NCBI RefSeq assembly: GCF_000744285.1
Contig: NZ_JQLQ01000002.1
Coordinates: 1,736,001 to 1,800,000, forward strand
Direction: 5' to 3'
Source: Carnobacterium pleistocenium FTR1
Lineage (GTDB): Bacteria; Bacillota; Bacilli; Lactobacillales; Carnobacteriaceae
Length of the DNA stretch: 64,000 bases
In this document: in pieces, positions 20,722-30,052 of the stretch
Numbering within the stretch: the stretch's first letter is position 1
Layout: each line of letters starts with the position of its first letter
Notes under the pieces: model-generated
The model's input: only the letters and a program-made list of their open reading frames with translations
The model's database searches: none
Told to the model about the DNA's origin: nothing
Program-made: the position numbers and the translations under genes

Positions 20722-21870
20722 TTATCTTTTTAATCTTGAACTAATTTTTATCACTTGTTCTGCTAAATAACTGATTTGTTCTGAAGTTGTGCCCAGACCA
20801 AAACTGATCCGAATAGTTTCAGCAATAATAGGACTCTTTTCTCCGTACATGGCTAATAAGACATGACTTGGTTCGATACTTCCAGCTGTGCACGCTGAAC
20901 CAGCTGACACAGCTATTCCACCTAAATCCAAGCTCATTAACAACTGCTCAGCAGGAACACCTTTAAACCACAAACTAACTACATTGGCCAATTGTTTATC
21001 CGAATTTCCGTTCACCTCAAATGTTACATCCGCTTGGGTAAGTAATTCAATGAGTTGCATTCGTAATTCAACATATTTTACTTGGCGTTCTTCTCTTTGC
21101 GGCTGCATAATTTCCACCGCCTTTTGTAACCCAGCAATAGCAGGAATATCTTCAGTACCGGCTCGGTGTTTTTTTTCTTGTTCGCCGCCCAGCATAAAGC
21201 TTGGTAAAAAGATATCTTCATGAACATAAAGAAATCCAATCCCTTTAGGTCCATTAATTTTGTGCCCAGAAATAGACAATAAATCAATATGGTCTCTTTT
21301 AACATCGATTTTTTGTGTTCCATATGCTTGTACAGCATCAGTATGAAAGTATGCTGTAGATTCACTTTCTTCAATAATAGCACCAATTTTAGCTATATCC
21401 ATTACAGTACCGACTTCGTTATTTGCATACATGATCGAAACTAAAATGGTGTCAGGTCTCAGCGCTTCTTCAACCATCATAGGGTCGACCTGCCCTCTTT
21501 TATTCACTGGCAAATAGGTTACTTCAAATCCTAGCTTCTCTAAATATTCCATTGGTTTCAAAACAGCATGATGCTCAACAGCTGACGTAATAATGTGTTT
21601 TCCGTCCGGTTGTCTTTTTAAAGCCGTTTCAATAATTGCGGTATTATCTGATTCTGTTCCACCACTAGTAATAATAATTTCACCCGGTTTAGCACCAATA
21701 CTTTTAGCAAAAACCATTCGTGCATTATCGACTATGCGACGGCTGTCTCTGCCAAAATTATGGATACTTGATGCATTTCCATAATGATTCTTCATTGCTT
21801 CATAAATGACTTCAATAACTTCTGGGTGAATAGGACTAGTTGCGGCATGATCAAAATACATTTTTTCCAT
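20722..21870 (-). CDS. Cysteine desulfurase (NifS/IscS family), MnmA-linked
   Basis: 382 aa, PLP enzyme. MYFDHAATSPIHPEV starts the protein; the PLP lysine is in SISGHKINGPKG; the persulfide cysteine is in SAGSACTAGS. It removes sulfur from cysteine and passes it to acceptors. Linkage to mnmA points to tRNA 2-thiolation (Bacillus YrvO-MnmA is the model). It is distinct from the second copy at 51538. AGGGAGG lies before the ATG. Confidence 0.95.
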   Translation of the reverse strand: MEKMYFDHAATSPIHPEVIEVIYEAMKNHYGNASSIHNFGRDSRRIVDNARMVFAKSIGAKPGEIIITSGGTESDNTAIIETALKRQPDGKHIITSAVEHHAVLKPMEYLEKLGFEVTYLPVNKRGQVDPMMVEEALRPDTILVSIMYANNEVGTVMDIAKIGAIIEESESTAYFHTDAVQAYGTQKIDVKRDHIDLLSISGHKINGPKGIGFLYVHEDIFLPSFMLGGEQEKKHRAGTEDIPAIAGLQKAVEIMQPQREERQVKYVELRMQLIELLTQADVTFEVNGNSDKQLANVVSLWFKGVPAEQLLMSLDLGGIAVSAGSACTAGSIEPSHVLLAMYGEKSPIIAETIRISFGLGTTSEQISYLAEQVIKISSRLKR

Positions 21871-21967
21871 CTAAGAAAGTCCTCCCTAATTTATCCAAAC
21901 TTACAATTCTTAAAGTTTATCACTTTTCTCTGTATACAACAACTCACTTATTTCAAGTAAGTATATT

Positions 21968-24259
21968 TTATGCGTTAATTGTTTCTTTTTCCCATAATTC
22001 GGGAAACAACATTTTCAAGATTCCCATCGTTAAACGACGGCCTTTGCCTTTATAGACAAACGCATGCATATGCATAGCAGGATTGAAATTAGCTTCTAAT
22101 ACAGTATATCCTCGGTGTTCTTTTGTGCTCGAAAGAGTTGGATCTGGAATGATCAAATCGATTCCACTAACTTTTGCACCAATGATTTCAGACATGTCTA
22201 TCGCTGCTTGCTTGTAACTTTCATCAATTTCATCTGTAACGTCAATGGAATCTCCACCCGTACTGATATTTGAATTTTCTCTTAAATAAACGATGGTATC
22301 TTTCTTAGGAATACTTTCGATGGTATAAGATTGTCCCTTTAGCATCAATTGTTCAATTTCGCCTAATTCTATCCTTTCAAGCGGAGAATGGTGTTTTAAT
22401 TCACCACGCAAAGGATCTTCATTCTTTTTATCAACCAATTCTTTTATAGTTCTTTTACCATCGCCAACAACATTAGCGGGTATTCTCAATAAAATTGCTG
22501 GAACTTTTCCATCTAACACAAAGAACCGGTATTCTGTTCCAGAGATATATTCTTCAACCAATATCGCTGTATCTTCTTTGAACGCAATCTCAATGGCTTG
22601 TTCATAATCTTCTTTAGTAGGCAATTGTTTAAAAATAGAGATGCCTATACCATAGTTAGTCGATTTAGGTTTTACTACAATTTGCTTTTGTTGGTAACGC
22701 CAGAATGCTTCTTTTCCTTCTTCCAAAGTTGTGTACTCTTCCCCAGCTGGAACGTGGAACCCTGCCGAAGCAAGTATTTTTTTAGTGACCGTTTTATTCT
22801 CCATAATCAATGGAGCAATATAGGTATCTTTCGCTGTCATATTTCCATTTTTCACAAATTCAATATGTTTGCCAATCGTTAATTTTAAGAATTGATCTTG
22901 TTCATCTAATACTTCTACTTGAATACCTTTTTGCATAGCATCCATTATCAGCAATTGAGTAGACATTTCTAATTTTTCAAATCCTCTTAAATTATACGGT
23001 CTCTTAACAGCTTCTTCTTTATACTGCTTAGCTAACGCTAGACCAAATTCGATATATGAGCCTTTTTCTTCTATAGCTTTTATCATACGAGCAGCAATCG
23101 TTAATTTAGGGTCGCCGATTTGTTTTTTAGCTTCTTGAATAAAGTGAAAGGCTTCTTTTGGTCCATTTGTTGATTGAAGCATTTCTTCCATTTCATTTAA
23201 TAAACGTAATCCTTCTGCTTGAAATCCAGATTTTTGTTCTGGGTGTTCCATGGCCGTTAATTGACTCATCTCTTCTCCCAATTTAATTTCATCCACAGTA
23301 GCCGTTTCATCCATCCAAATCATATACAAACAAAAAAGATGGATAAATTCGATGGTTCGTTTTGACATACCAAATGGGTCGAAAGGATTTAAGTCAAAAC
23401 CACGTAATTCAAGATAAGAAATGCCTTGAGTTAATAATTTTTCTGCTTTATCCGTTCCACGAAAACGAACAGCTGAGTAAAATTCTTTTTCTTCTGATAA
23501 AAGACCTTTTTCTACCATATTTTTTAAGCTGTGAACATACTCTTCAATTGAATTGAATGAAACAGAAACATCTGGCCGATTGACATATCCGTAATGACTG
23601 CTGCGAATACTTCGAACATAGTTTTTCGGAATTTCTTGATCTGTAAAAAAAGAATCATCTACTATCGGAGAAGCTCCCAATAAGTAGGTTAAGAGCCAAC
23701 GATAGCGCAAGAAATTTTTTGTTAGCTTCAAATAAAGCATCGATTTAAATACATTTTTGTCTGGATAATCTGTTTGGCTTTCAAATAATCGTGAAATCAG
23801 CTGCTCATCTAATTCAAAATTGTAATGTAACCCGCTAATCATTTGCTTTTTTTTACCGTATTTGTGAGTCAAAGTTTCTCTATACTTAACATCTTTTTGA
23901 TTATCTAACTTTGCAATAGGAATGATTGATTCATCTGGAAGAACCATTGGCATGCTCATTGGCCATATTGATTCATCAAGAGGAATTGTTTGAAGAGCAA
24001 CGTCATGCAATGCTGCCAACCAATTGTAACTTCCTTGGACCGATGCTAAGGGAGGACTGATTAATTCTAATTGCGACTCACTGAAATCTGTTTGAATATA
24101 TGGATGAAAATTTCTATTCCCAAATTCATGTGGGTGATCCGTTAACGCAAGCTGTCCATTTGACTTTACTCTTAATCCTTCTTTTTCAATTCCAAAAACC
24201 GCTTGATAAAAAGCTGCGTTTGTATTTGTTTCTTTTATCATTTGTTTAACTGTCTTCAT
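21968..24259 (-). CDS. gshAB: Bifunctional glutathione synthetase GshAB (GshF)
   Basis: 763 aa, the fused form found in streptococci, enterococci and listeriae. Residues about 1-480 are glutamate-cysteine ligase (FGIEKEGLRV, HGYVNRPDVSV-like block). Residues about 490-763 are an ATP-grasp domain (FVVKPKSTNYGIGISIF, VEEYISGTEYRFFVLDGKVPAIL) that adds glycine. The product is glutathione. The ATG directly follows the stop of the upstream MazG-like gene, and its GAGGGA lies inside that gene, so the two are coupled. Confidence 0.97.
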   Translation of the reverse strand: MKTVKQMIKETNTNAAFYQAVFGIEKEGLRVKSNGQLALTDHPHEFGNRNFHPYIQTDFSESQLELISPPLASVQGSYNWLAALHDVALQTIPLDESIWPMSMPMVLPDESIIPIAKLDNQKDVKYRETLTHKYGKKKQMISGLHYNFELDEQLISRLFESQTDYPDKNVFKSMLYLKLTKNFLRYRWLLTYLLGASPIVDDSFFTDQEIPKNYVRSIRSSHYGYVNRPDVSVSFNSIEEYVHSLKNMVEKGLLSEEKEFYSAVRFRGTDKAEKLLTQGISYLELRGFDLNPFDPFGMSKRTIEFIHLFCLYMIWMDETATVDEIKLGEEMSQLTAMEHPEQKSGFQAEGLRLLNEMEEMLQSTNGPKEAFHFIQEAKKQIGDPKLTIAARMIKAIEEKGSYIEFGLALAKQYKEEAVKRPYNLRGFEKLEMSTQLLIMDAMQKGIQVEVLDEQDQFLKLTIGKHIEFVKNGNMTAKDTYIAPLIMENKTVTKKILASAGFHVPAGEEYTTLEEGKEAFWRYQQKQIVVKPKSTNYGIGISIFKQLPTKEDYEQAIEIAFKEDTAILVEEYISGTEYRFFVLDGKVPAILLRIPANVVGDGKRTIKELVDKKNEDPLRGELKHHSPLERIELGEIEQLMLKGQSYTIESIPKKDTIVYLRENSNISTGGDSIDVTDEIDESYKQAAIDMSEIIGAKVSGIDLIIPDPTLSSTKEHRGYTVLEANFNPAMHMHAFVYKGKGRRLTMGILKMLFPELWEKETINA

Positions 24260-24784
24260 TTATACTATTCCCTCATCTGCTCGATTTATTTGTCGCTCAA
24301 TTTCTGCTCGAATTTTTGGTTCAGGAGCAAAATCCGTTTCCCAATTAGCTGGTTTCATTACTTTCCCATCTGTTTTTCTGTGACGCGGTTTGCCATCAGC
24401 AAAAACTTTCCCCATATTTGCTTGATGCACAATGGAGAAGATAGGCTCCGGATCAATACCTAGGAGAACAAAAGAACCATAATTAAAATAATTTGCATCC
24501 GTCAACGCATCTACTTGCCCAATCAACGGACTATGCACTTCTTTTTGCTGCACTTTTATTCTATTTATAGCTTCCTCAGTAGCTTTCTGCCATTCTAAAA
24601 CTAAAGCATCAAATTTTGGAATATCCCCTTTTACGCTAGCATAAAGAAATTCTACTAATTCTTCAGTTGTAAAATTTGCCCGATTAACAGCTTCTTCTGA
24701 CGTTAAAGCCTGGGGTCTTTTTTTTATCGCCTTACCAAATACTTCATGAAATTCTTGAACTTGCTCAAATGATGATTTAGTCAT
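24260..24784 (-). CDS. MazG-like (PRA-PH type) nucleotide pyrophosphohydrolase
   Basis: 174 aa, all-alpha. The metal-binding pattern of the superfamily is visible: EELVEFLYA in one helix and DALTDANYFNYGSFVLLGIDP in another, followed by HQANMGKVFADGKPRHRK. Likely it splits NTPs or related nucleotides to monophosphate and pyrophosphate; the substrate is unknown. It is immediately upstream of gshAB and translationally coupled to it. Confidence 0.85.
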   Translation of the reverse strand: MTKSSFEQVQEFHEVFGKAIKKRPQALTSEEAVNRANFTTEELVEFLYASVKGDIPKFDALVLEWQKATEEAINRIKVQQKEVHSPLIGQVDALTDANYFNYGSFVLLGIDPEPIFSIVHQANMGKVFADGKPRHRKTDGKVMKPANWETDFAPEPKIRAEIERQINRADEGIV

Positions 24785-24839
24785 GCTTTAACGTTCCTCC
24801 TGCAAAAAAATCCTTTTTCTGAAGCCTATTATAACTCTT

Positions 24840-25961
24840 TTAGTCAATTGTTTCTTCACTAATTAAATATTTCCTTAAAGCCGTATTCTCTGACTCTAGT
24901 ACTCTACGATACATTTCAGATTGTTTCAAATCTGCCTGTATAATTTTTAAAAACTCAATATTATCTTGTGAGTAGCGTTCTGTTCTTTCAAATTCAATTT
25001 TTTCTTCAATCAGTTTTTTGGTGTCTTTTTCGAGATTTTCTATCGTTTCAATTAGTTCTTTATTTTTATCAAGCAATGATGCATTTTGAAAACCGACTTG
25101 CTTAATCTTTTGTTCGCTTTTTCCACCAACCAAGTTGATGTAAATTAAGGCAAAAGCTAAACAAGCTATGATAAATAATAAGCATAAGCTAATAAAAGAA
25201 ACTACTAATGTGAACTGCCTAAACACAACTAATAATAAACTCCATACGACTGTACATCCAAAAATAGCTAATCCAATTCGATAAGAAGATATTTTCCGTT
25301 TAGTGTTCAATGCTTTCAAATAATCTATTTTATTTTGCGCTCTTTCTTTTTCCATTTGCTCTTGTTCGGCTTTTTTTCGATTTTCAAAAAAGAAGTCTTT
25401 TTCTTTTCTTTCAATTGATTCTTGTACTTGTTGTTGGTATTGCCCAAACTGTTCTTTTTCTTTTACTAATTTCTCTAACTCACTATCTACTTCTTGTTGA
25501 TAAGCTACTCTTTTTAATGACAGTTCTTCTTCAACTTGCTTAGATTTTAAACTAGCTAAACTCATTACAATTTCAGCCTCTTGTTCAGCTTGTTGAATAA
25601 ATTCCTTCGCTTCAATTCGTTCTTTCTCACATTGTTCAAGAGTATTTCTTTTTTTTAATTCAACTTCGCGTTTAACCAGTTCGATATCTTGTTGGACTTC
25701 TTGATACATTTTTTCTGACTGCTGAAGCGTAACCGCCAAGATGCTTTCTGCTTCTTGTTTAGCTTGTTTAAGAATTTTGTGCTCTTTTAAATAAGTTCTT
25801 ATGGCTATTCTTTCATTTGGATTTTTCTCAGGAGAAATTTCTGCTTCTTTTTCTTTATTTTCTAGCATAACTTTAACTGTTTTTGAAAAAATATTGGAAT
25901 AATTTTTATTCATAGTCGTTAAAAGACTGGCAAAAAAATCAGATTCATTTTTTTCATTCAT
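24840..25961 (-). CDS. Unknown coiled-coil membrane protein
   Basis: 373 aa. I do not recognise the family. Residues about 60-220 are a long charged coiled coil rich in E, K and Q. Two hydrophobic helices follow (about 228-250 and 256-280), then a second coiled coil (about 290-370). Both ends are therefore likely on the cytoplasmic side. There is no signal peptide. It is 55 bp upstream of the MazG-like gene on the same strand, so it may be the first gene of the gshAB transcript. The layout resembles structural or cell-division proteins, but this is only shape. Confidence 0.8.
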   Translation of the reverse strand: MNEKNESDFFASLLTTMNKNYSNIFSKTVKVMLENKEKEAEISPEKNPNERIAIRTYLKEHKILKQAKQEAESILAVTLQQSEKMYQEVQQDIELVKREVELKKRNTLEQCEKERIEAKEFIQQAEQEAEIVMSLASLKSKQVEEELSLKRVAYQQEVDSELEKLVKEKEQFGQYQQQVQESIERKEKDFFFENRKKAEQEQMEKERAQNKIDYLKALNTKRKISSYRIGLAIFGCTVVWSLLLVVFRQFTLVVSFISLCLLFIIACLAFALIYINLVGGKSEQKIKQVGFQNASLLDKNKELIETIENLEKDTKKLIEEKIEFERTERYSQDNIEFLKIIQADLKQSEMYRRVLESENTALRKYLISEETID

Positions 25962-26153
25962 TAAAAAGTTCCTTTCTCGCTAACTTTACTATTAATAAGT
26001 TCAATTCATTCTGATCATAATAAATGGCTTCTTAAACATTATCGCAAATAAACTGAGAAAAGCCAAACCAAAAATTCAATTTGCTTCCTAAAAGTAACTT
26101 AATCACAACTCAAACAAACGTTCTTTCTTGTAGAATCCTGCTAATCACAGTGG

Positions 26154-26159
26154 TATACT
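26154..26159 (+). promoter_or_regulatory. Candidate rarA -10 (extended)
   Basis: TGGTATACT, an extended -10 at 26151-26159, 35 bp before the rarA ATG. No good -35 is seen. Confidence 0.5.
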
Positions 26160-26193
26160 GATTACAAGAACATTAGTGGGAGGATATTTTTCT

Positions 26194-27468
26194 ATGAATC
26201 AACCTTTAGCTTATCGAATGAGGCCAACTCATATTGATAATATTGTAGGACAACAACACTTAGTTGGAAAAGGAAAAATCATTCGGCGTATGGTAGAAGC
26301 AAAAATGCTCTCATCAATGATTTTATATGGTCCTCCTGGGATTGGTAAAACAAGTATTGCGAGTGCAATTGCCGGAACGACAAAATTTGCTTTTAGAGTC
26401 TTAAACGCTGCCAGTGACACCAAAAAAGATCTACAAATCGTTGTAGAAGAAGCTAAAATGAGCGGTACTGTTATTTTACTTTTAGATGAAGTTCATCGCT
26501 TAGATAAACCTAAACAAGATTTTTTATTGCCTCACCTAGAAAACGGACGTATTATTTTAATTGGAGCCACTACAGAAAATCCATATATTACGATCAATCC
26601 CGCCATCAGAAGCAGAACTCAGATTTTCGAACTTAAACCTCTTTCTAATGAAGATATTCAAAGTGCTTTGTGGAATGCCGTAAATGATTCAGAAAAAGGT
26701 TTTGGAAAAGAAAAAGTCGTTATTACAGATGAAGCTTTACTACACTTTTCTAGAGCTACAAATGGAGATTTGAGAAGTTCGTTAAATGGATTAGAACTGG
26801 CAATCAAATCAACAGATCCAGATGAACAAGGTACGATAAACATCACTTTAAATATTGCAGAAGAATGTATCCAAAGAAAAGCTTTAACACATGATAAAGA
26901 TGGCGATGCTCATTACGATGTAATTTCAGCTTTACAGAAATCAATCCGTGGCAGTGATGTAAATGCCGCCATGCATTATCTCGCAAGACTGATTGAAGCT
27001 GGCGATTTGCCAATTATATCAAGACGTTTAATGGTTATAGCATACGAAGATATCGGGCTAGCTAATCCTTCTGCCGCTTCTAGGACTGTCACTGCCATCC
27101 AGGCAGCTGAAAAACTTGGCCTTCCAGAGGCTAGAATTCCCTTAGCAAATGTAGTCGTTGATTTATGTCTATCTCCAAAATCAAATTCGTCTTATGTAGC
27201 GATTGATGCAGCTCTACAAGATGTGCGTGCTGGAAAAAGTGGCGATGTACCAGATCATTTAAGAGACTCTCATTATAGCGGAGCAAAAAAACTTGGACGA
27301 GGTGTGGACTATCTTTATCCACATAGCTATCCGGGTGCATGGGTAAATCAGCAATATTTACCTGATAGATTGAAAAAAGCTTCTTATTATACTCCAAATC
27401 ATACCGGGAAATATGAAGATACTTTAGCAAAACAATATGAATTTATTAATTCAAAAAAAAGTAGATAA
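26194..27468 (+). CDS. rarA: Replication-associated recombination protein RarA (MgsA)
   Basis: 424 aa, AAA+ clamp-loader relative. Walker A is GPPGIGKT at 46-53, Walker B is LLLDEVHRL, sensor 1 is IGATTENP, and the C-terminal MgsA domain includes LPIISRRLMVIAYEDIGLANP. It acts at stalled replication forks. GGGAGGA supports the ATG at 26194; a GTG 18 bp earlier overlaps that site. It is followed by 6S RNA, an arrangement also known near Bacillus yrvN/bsrA. Confidence 0.96.
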   Translation: MNQPLAYRMRPTHIDNIVGQQHLVGKGKIIRRMVEAKMLSSMILYGPPGIGKTSIASAIAGTTKFAFRVLNAASDTKKDLQIVVEEAKMSGTVILLLDEVHRLDKPKQDFLLPHLENGRIILIGATTENPYITINPAIRSRTQIFELKPLSNEDIQSALWNAVNDSEKGFGKEKVVITDEALLHFSRATNGDLRSSLNGLELAIKSTDPDEQGTINITLNIAEECIQRKALTHDKDGDAHYDVISALQKSIRGSDVNAAMHYLARLIEAGDLPIISRRLMVIAYEDIGLANPSAASRTVTAIQAAEKLGLPEARIPLANVVVDLCLSPKSNSSYVAIDAALQDVRAGKSGDVPDHLRDSHYSGAKKLGRGVDYLYPHSYPGAWVNQQYLPDRLKKASYYTPNHTGKYEDTLAKQYEFINSKKSR

Positions 27469-27536
27469 ACAATGCATTAACCGCTTTCTTCATTGATTTA
27501 GTAGACTTTAGTTAAAATAGATTAACAGGCAAATAA

Positions 27537-27565
27537 TTGACAATAACACCTACCTATGCTACTAT
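27537..27565 (+). promoter_or_regulatory. 6S RNA promoter
   Basis: TTGACA (27537-27542), a 17-bp spacer and TACTAT (27560-27565). Start expected near 27572. Confidence 0.75.
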
Positions 27566-27571
27566 AAGTAT

Positions 27572-27760
27572 AAGATTTCTGAGATGCTCGTTTTGTTCAA
27601 CATGTGTTGACCGAACAATTAATATTACCTTGGGATCCAAACTGGTTCAATCGGATAACATGCCTTTTCACTTGGTAGTTAGAAGATTGACAGCGGAGCC
27701 CACCTGCTTCTTGCGGGTTCAAGACTAACTGAGCATATCAACGGCATCATCGGATTTCTC
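27572..27760 (+). ncRNA. ssrS: 6S RNA
   Basis: A roughly 190-nt transcript with no good reading frame. The closing stem is GAGATGCTC (27581-27589) with GAGCATATC (27731-27739). The centre contains the GCGGAGCCCACCTGC-type stretch near the 3' side that is typical of Firmicutes 6S RNA. 6S RNA mimics an open promoter and binds sigma-A RNA polymerase in stationary phase. The place downstream of rarA agrees with other Firmicutes. The 3' end is approximate. Confidence 0.82.
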
Positions 27761-27780
27761 ATTAAAAAGTTTAAAACTTT

Positions 27781-27811
27781 TAAAGTCATTCTTAATTGAA
27801 TGGCTTTTTTC
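27781..27811 (+). terminator. Terminator after 6S RNA
   Basis: AAAGTCATTC and GAATGGCTTTTTT form a short stem with a T-run. Confidence 0.7.
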
Positions 27812-27902
27812 TTTTACAATCTTTGCGGGAATTTCTACTTAAATTCATAAAAATATATGGTATGCTTAGTTTACTCATATCTTATTGAAAGAAGGTTTCA
27901 TT

Positions 27903-28184
27903 ATGCTTTTATCTGTGTTATTTTTTATTTTCTCACTCCTATTGCTTTATACAGCATACTTTTTTTATACTGGAAAAGCTATGGCACTTCTAACAAACGT
28001 TAACAAAGAAAATCCAATAAAAGCAGATACATTCTTCAAAATATACGGTTTTCTTTTCTTTATTGGTGGACTTGGTTCTCTGATACTCATTTTTTTTCAT
28101 CCAACTTGGTTGGCTTTTGCCATTTTACTCTTTGTTATGCTTACGTTACTTTTCTTTATCTTTAGCTTAAACAGACGAATATGA
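27903..28184 (+). CDS. Small membrane protein, unknown
   Basis: 93 aa with three hydrophobic segments (about 2-22, 45-65 and 70-90) and almost no soluble part. GAAAGAAGG precedes the ATG at 27903. I cannot name a family; DUF3784-like proteins have a similar layout. It stands alone between 6S RNA and the Usp gene. Confidence 0.72.
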   Translation: MLLSVLFFIFSLLLLYTAYFFYTGKAMALLTNVNKENPIKADTFFKIYGFLFFIGGLGSLILIFFHPTWLAFAILLFVMLTLLFFIFSLNRRI

Positions 28185-28320
28185 AATTATGAATAGCCAA
28201 TCTTTAAAAATTAAAGCATTCTCTTTTTCATATTTCTATGAAAGTGGATACATTTGGAGTACAATAAGTCTAGAAAGAATTTATTCATTTTTATAACTAT
28301 AAGGAATGGAGTGGATGTAT

Positions 28321-28779
28321 ATGTTACAACAATATAATCGAATCTTAGTTGCTGTGGATGGTTCAGCTGAAGCTGAATTAGCATTTAAAAAAGCTGTACA
28401 AGTTGCAGTTCGTAATTCTGCTACGTTAGTTCTTACACATGTTATTGATACTCGAGCATTTCAAAGTATTTCTACCTTCGATGGCGCTATGGCTGACAAA
28501 GCAAGTGAACAAGCCAAAAACACCTTAGAAGAATATGTACGTTATGCAAAAAACCATCGTGTTCAAGATGTTATTTATTCTATTGAATACGGTTCTCCAA
28601 AAGTAATCATTGCAAAACAAATTCCTGAAGATCAAAAGATTGATTTGATTTTGTTAGGAGCAACTGGTTTGAATGCTGTTGAGCGTATTTTCATTGGTTC
28701 CGTCTCAGAGTATGTTATCCGACATGCTAATTGTGATGTTTTGATTGTACGGACAGATTTAGAAAATAAAAGAGATTAA
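28321..28779 (+). CDS. Universal stress protein (UspA family)
   Basis: 152 aa from MLQQYNRILVAVDGS. It has the Usp alpha/beta fold, with the ATP-binding signature LLGATGLNAVERIFIGSVSEYVIRHANCDVLIVR near the C-terminus (G-2x-G-9x-G-S/T), so it is probably of the nucleotide-binding class. Two earlier in-frame ATGs at 28306 and 28315 overlap or crowd the GGAG, so the third is preferred. Confidence 0.92.
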   Translation: MLQQYNRILVAVDGSAEAELAFKKAVQVAVRNSATLVLTHVIDTRAFQSISTFDGAMADKASEQAKNTLEEYVRYAKNHRVQDVIYSIEYGSPKVIIAKQIPEDQKIDLILLGATGLNAVERIFIGSVSEYVIRHANCDVLIVRTDLENKRD

Positions 28780-28794
28780 CATTCATTAAAAGAC

Positions 28795-28828
28795 AAAAAA
28801 AACAACCAACTATTGGTTGTTTTTTTTA
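28795..28828. terminator. Bidirectional terminator, Usp / ackA
   Basis: AAAAACAACCAA and TTGGTTGTTTTT around a 3-nt loop, with A and T tracts on both sides; the two genes converge here. Confidence 0.9.
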
Positions 28829-28836
28829 TCTTTTAA

Positions 28837-30027
28837 TTATGCGCGCAATCTTTCAACATCACGAGCGATCATAATTTCTTCATCCGTTGGAATCAATAAT
28901 ACTTTAACTTTTGATTCTGGAGTAGAAATAATACGCTCTTTACCACGAACGTTATTTGCCTCAGCATCAATTTCAGCACCAAACCAGTTCATGCCATCAA
29001 TAATAATTTGGCGAGTTTCTGGAGAATTTTCTCCAATTCCAGCAGTGAATACAATTGCATCTGCACCATTTAGGATAGCAAAATATTGTCCAATATATTT
29101 TTTAACACGATTATAGAAAATATCTAACGCAGTTTGAGCATCTTCATTTCCTTTTTCTGCAGCTTCTTCAACATCACGCATGTCACTTGAAATATGAGAA
29201 AGACCTAACAAACCAGATTTATTATTTAAAATGTAGATCATATCATTAATATCTGTAATGTTTAATTTGTTCATTAAGAAAGGCAATATTGATGCGTCGA
29301 TGTCTCCAGTACGAGTACCCATTGTAATACCAGCTAAAGGAGTGAATCCCATTGATGTATCAATCGATTTTCCACCTTTAACAGCGGTAATAGATCCGCC
29401 ATTACCCAAATGACACGTGATAATTTTAGTTTCTTCAAGGGGTTTGCCTAATAATTCAGCAGCACGTTCAGAAACGTATTTATGTGACGTTCCATGTGCT
29501 CCATATTTACGGGCTGAAAAGTCAGTATAGTATTCCATCGGGAGACTATATAAGTAGTTTTCTTTAGGCATTGTTGTATGGAATGAAGTATCAAAAACAG
29601 CTACACTTGTAATATTTGGCAACAAATGTTTGAATGCTTTGATCCCTGTAGCATTAGCTGGGTTGTGCAATGGAGCAAATTCAGCTAGACCTTCAATTTG
29701 TGCTAATACTTCATCTGTAATCAATGCTGAGTCTTTAAATAATTCGCCACCAGCTACTACACGGTGTCCTACACCAGTAATTTCTTCATAATTCGCAATC
29801 ACTTTTAATTCAATCAATTTATCTAGAACCATTTGAATAGCAATTTCATGATTTTTAATATCTTCAATCACTTTGTATTTTTCACCAGCATATTTCGTAG
29901 TAAAAATAGAATTATTTAAACCAATTCTTTCGATGATTCCTGAAGCGATTTCTTCCTCAGCAGGCATTTCGTATAAGGTGAATTTCAGACTTGAACTACC
30001 TGCATTGATTGCAATTGTTTTTGACAT
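28837..30027 (-). CDS. ackA: Acetate kinase
   Basis: 396 aa. [14 protein letters not shown] is at the N-terminus; [26 protein letters not shown] and the [13 protein letters not shown] block complete the ASKHA fold. It makes ATP from acetyl phosphate in the fermentative acetate pathway. GGAG is nine bases before the chosen ATG; an ATG three codons earlier is too close to it. It follows the YtxK-type methyltransferase gene by 25 bp. Confidence 0.97.
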   Translation of the reverse strand: MSKTIAINAGSSSLKFTLYEMPAEEEIASGIIERIGLNNSIFTTKYAGEKYKVIEDIKNHEIAIQMVLDKLIELKVIANYEEITGVGHRVVAGGELFKDSALITDEVLAQIEGLAEFAPLHNPANATGIKAFKHLLPNITSVAVFDTSFHTTMPKENYLYSLPMEYYTDFSARKYGAHGTSHKYVSERAAELLGKPLEETKIITCHLGNGGSITAVKGGKSIDTSMGFTPLAGITMGTRTGDIDASILPFLMNKLNITDINDMIYILNNKSGLLGLSHISSDMRDVEEAAEKGNEDAQTALDIFYNRVKKYIGQYFAILNGADAIVFTAGIGENSPETRQIIIDGMNWFGAEIDAEANNVRGKERIISTPESKVKVLLIPTDEEIMIARDVERLRA

Positions 30028-30052
30028 ATTTTCCATCTCCTAATTTCAAATT

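Noticed and set aside
27537-27728. 63-codon frame on the plus strand
   Set aside because: It starts in the -35 region of the 6S RNA promoter, has no ribosome binding site, and lies over a structured RNA.
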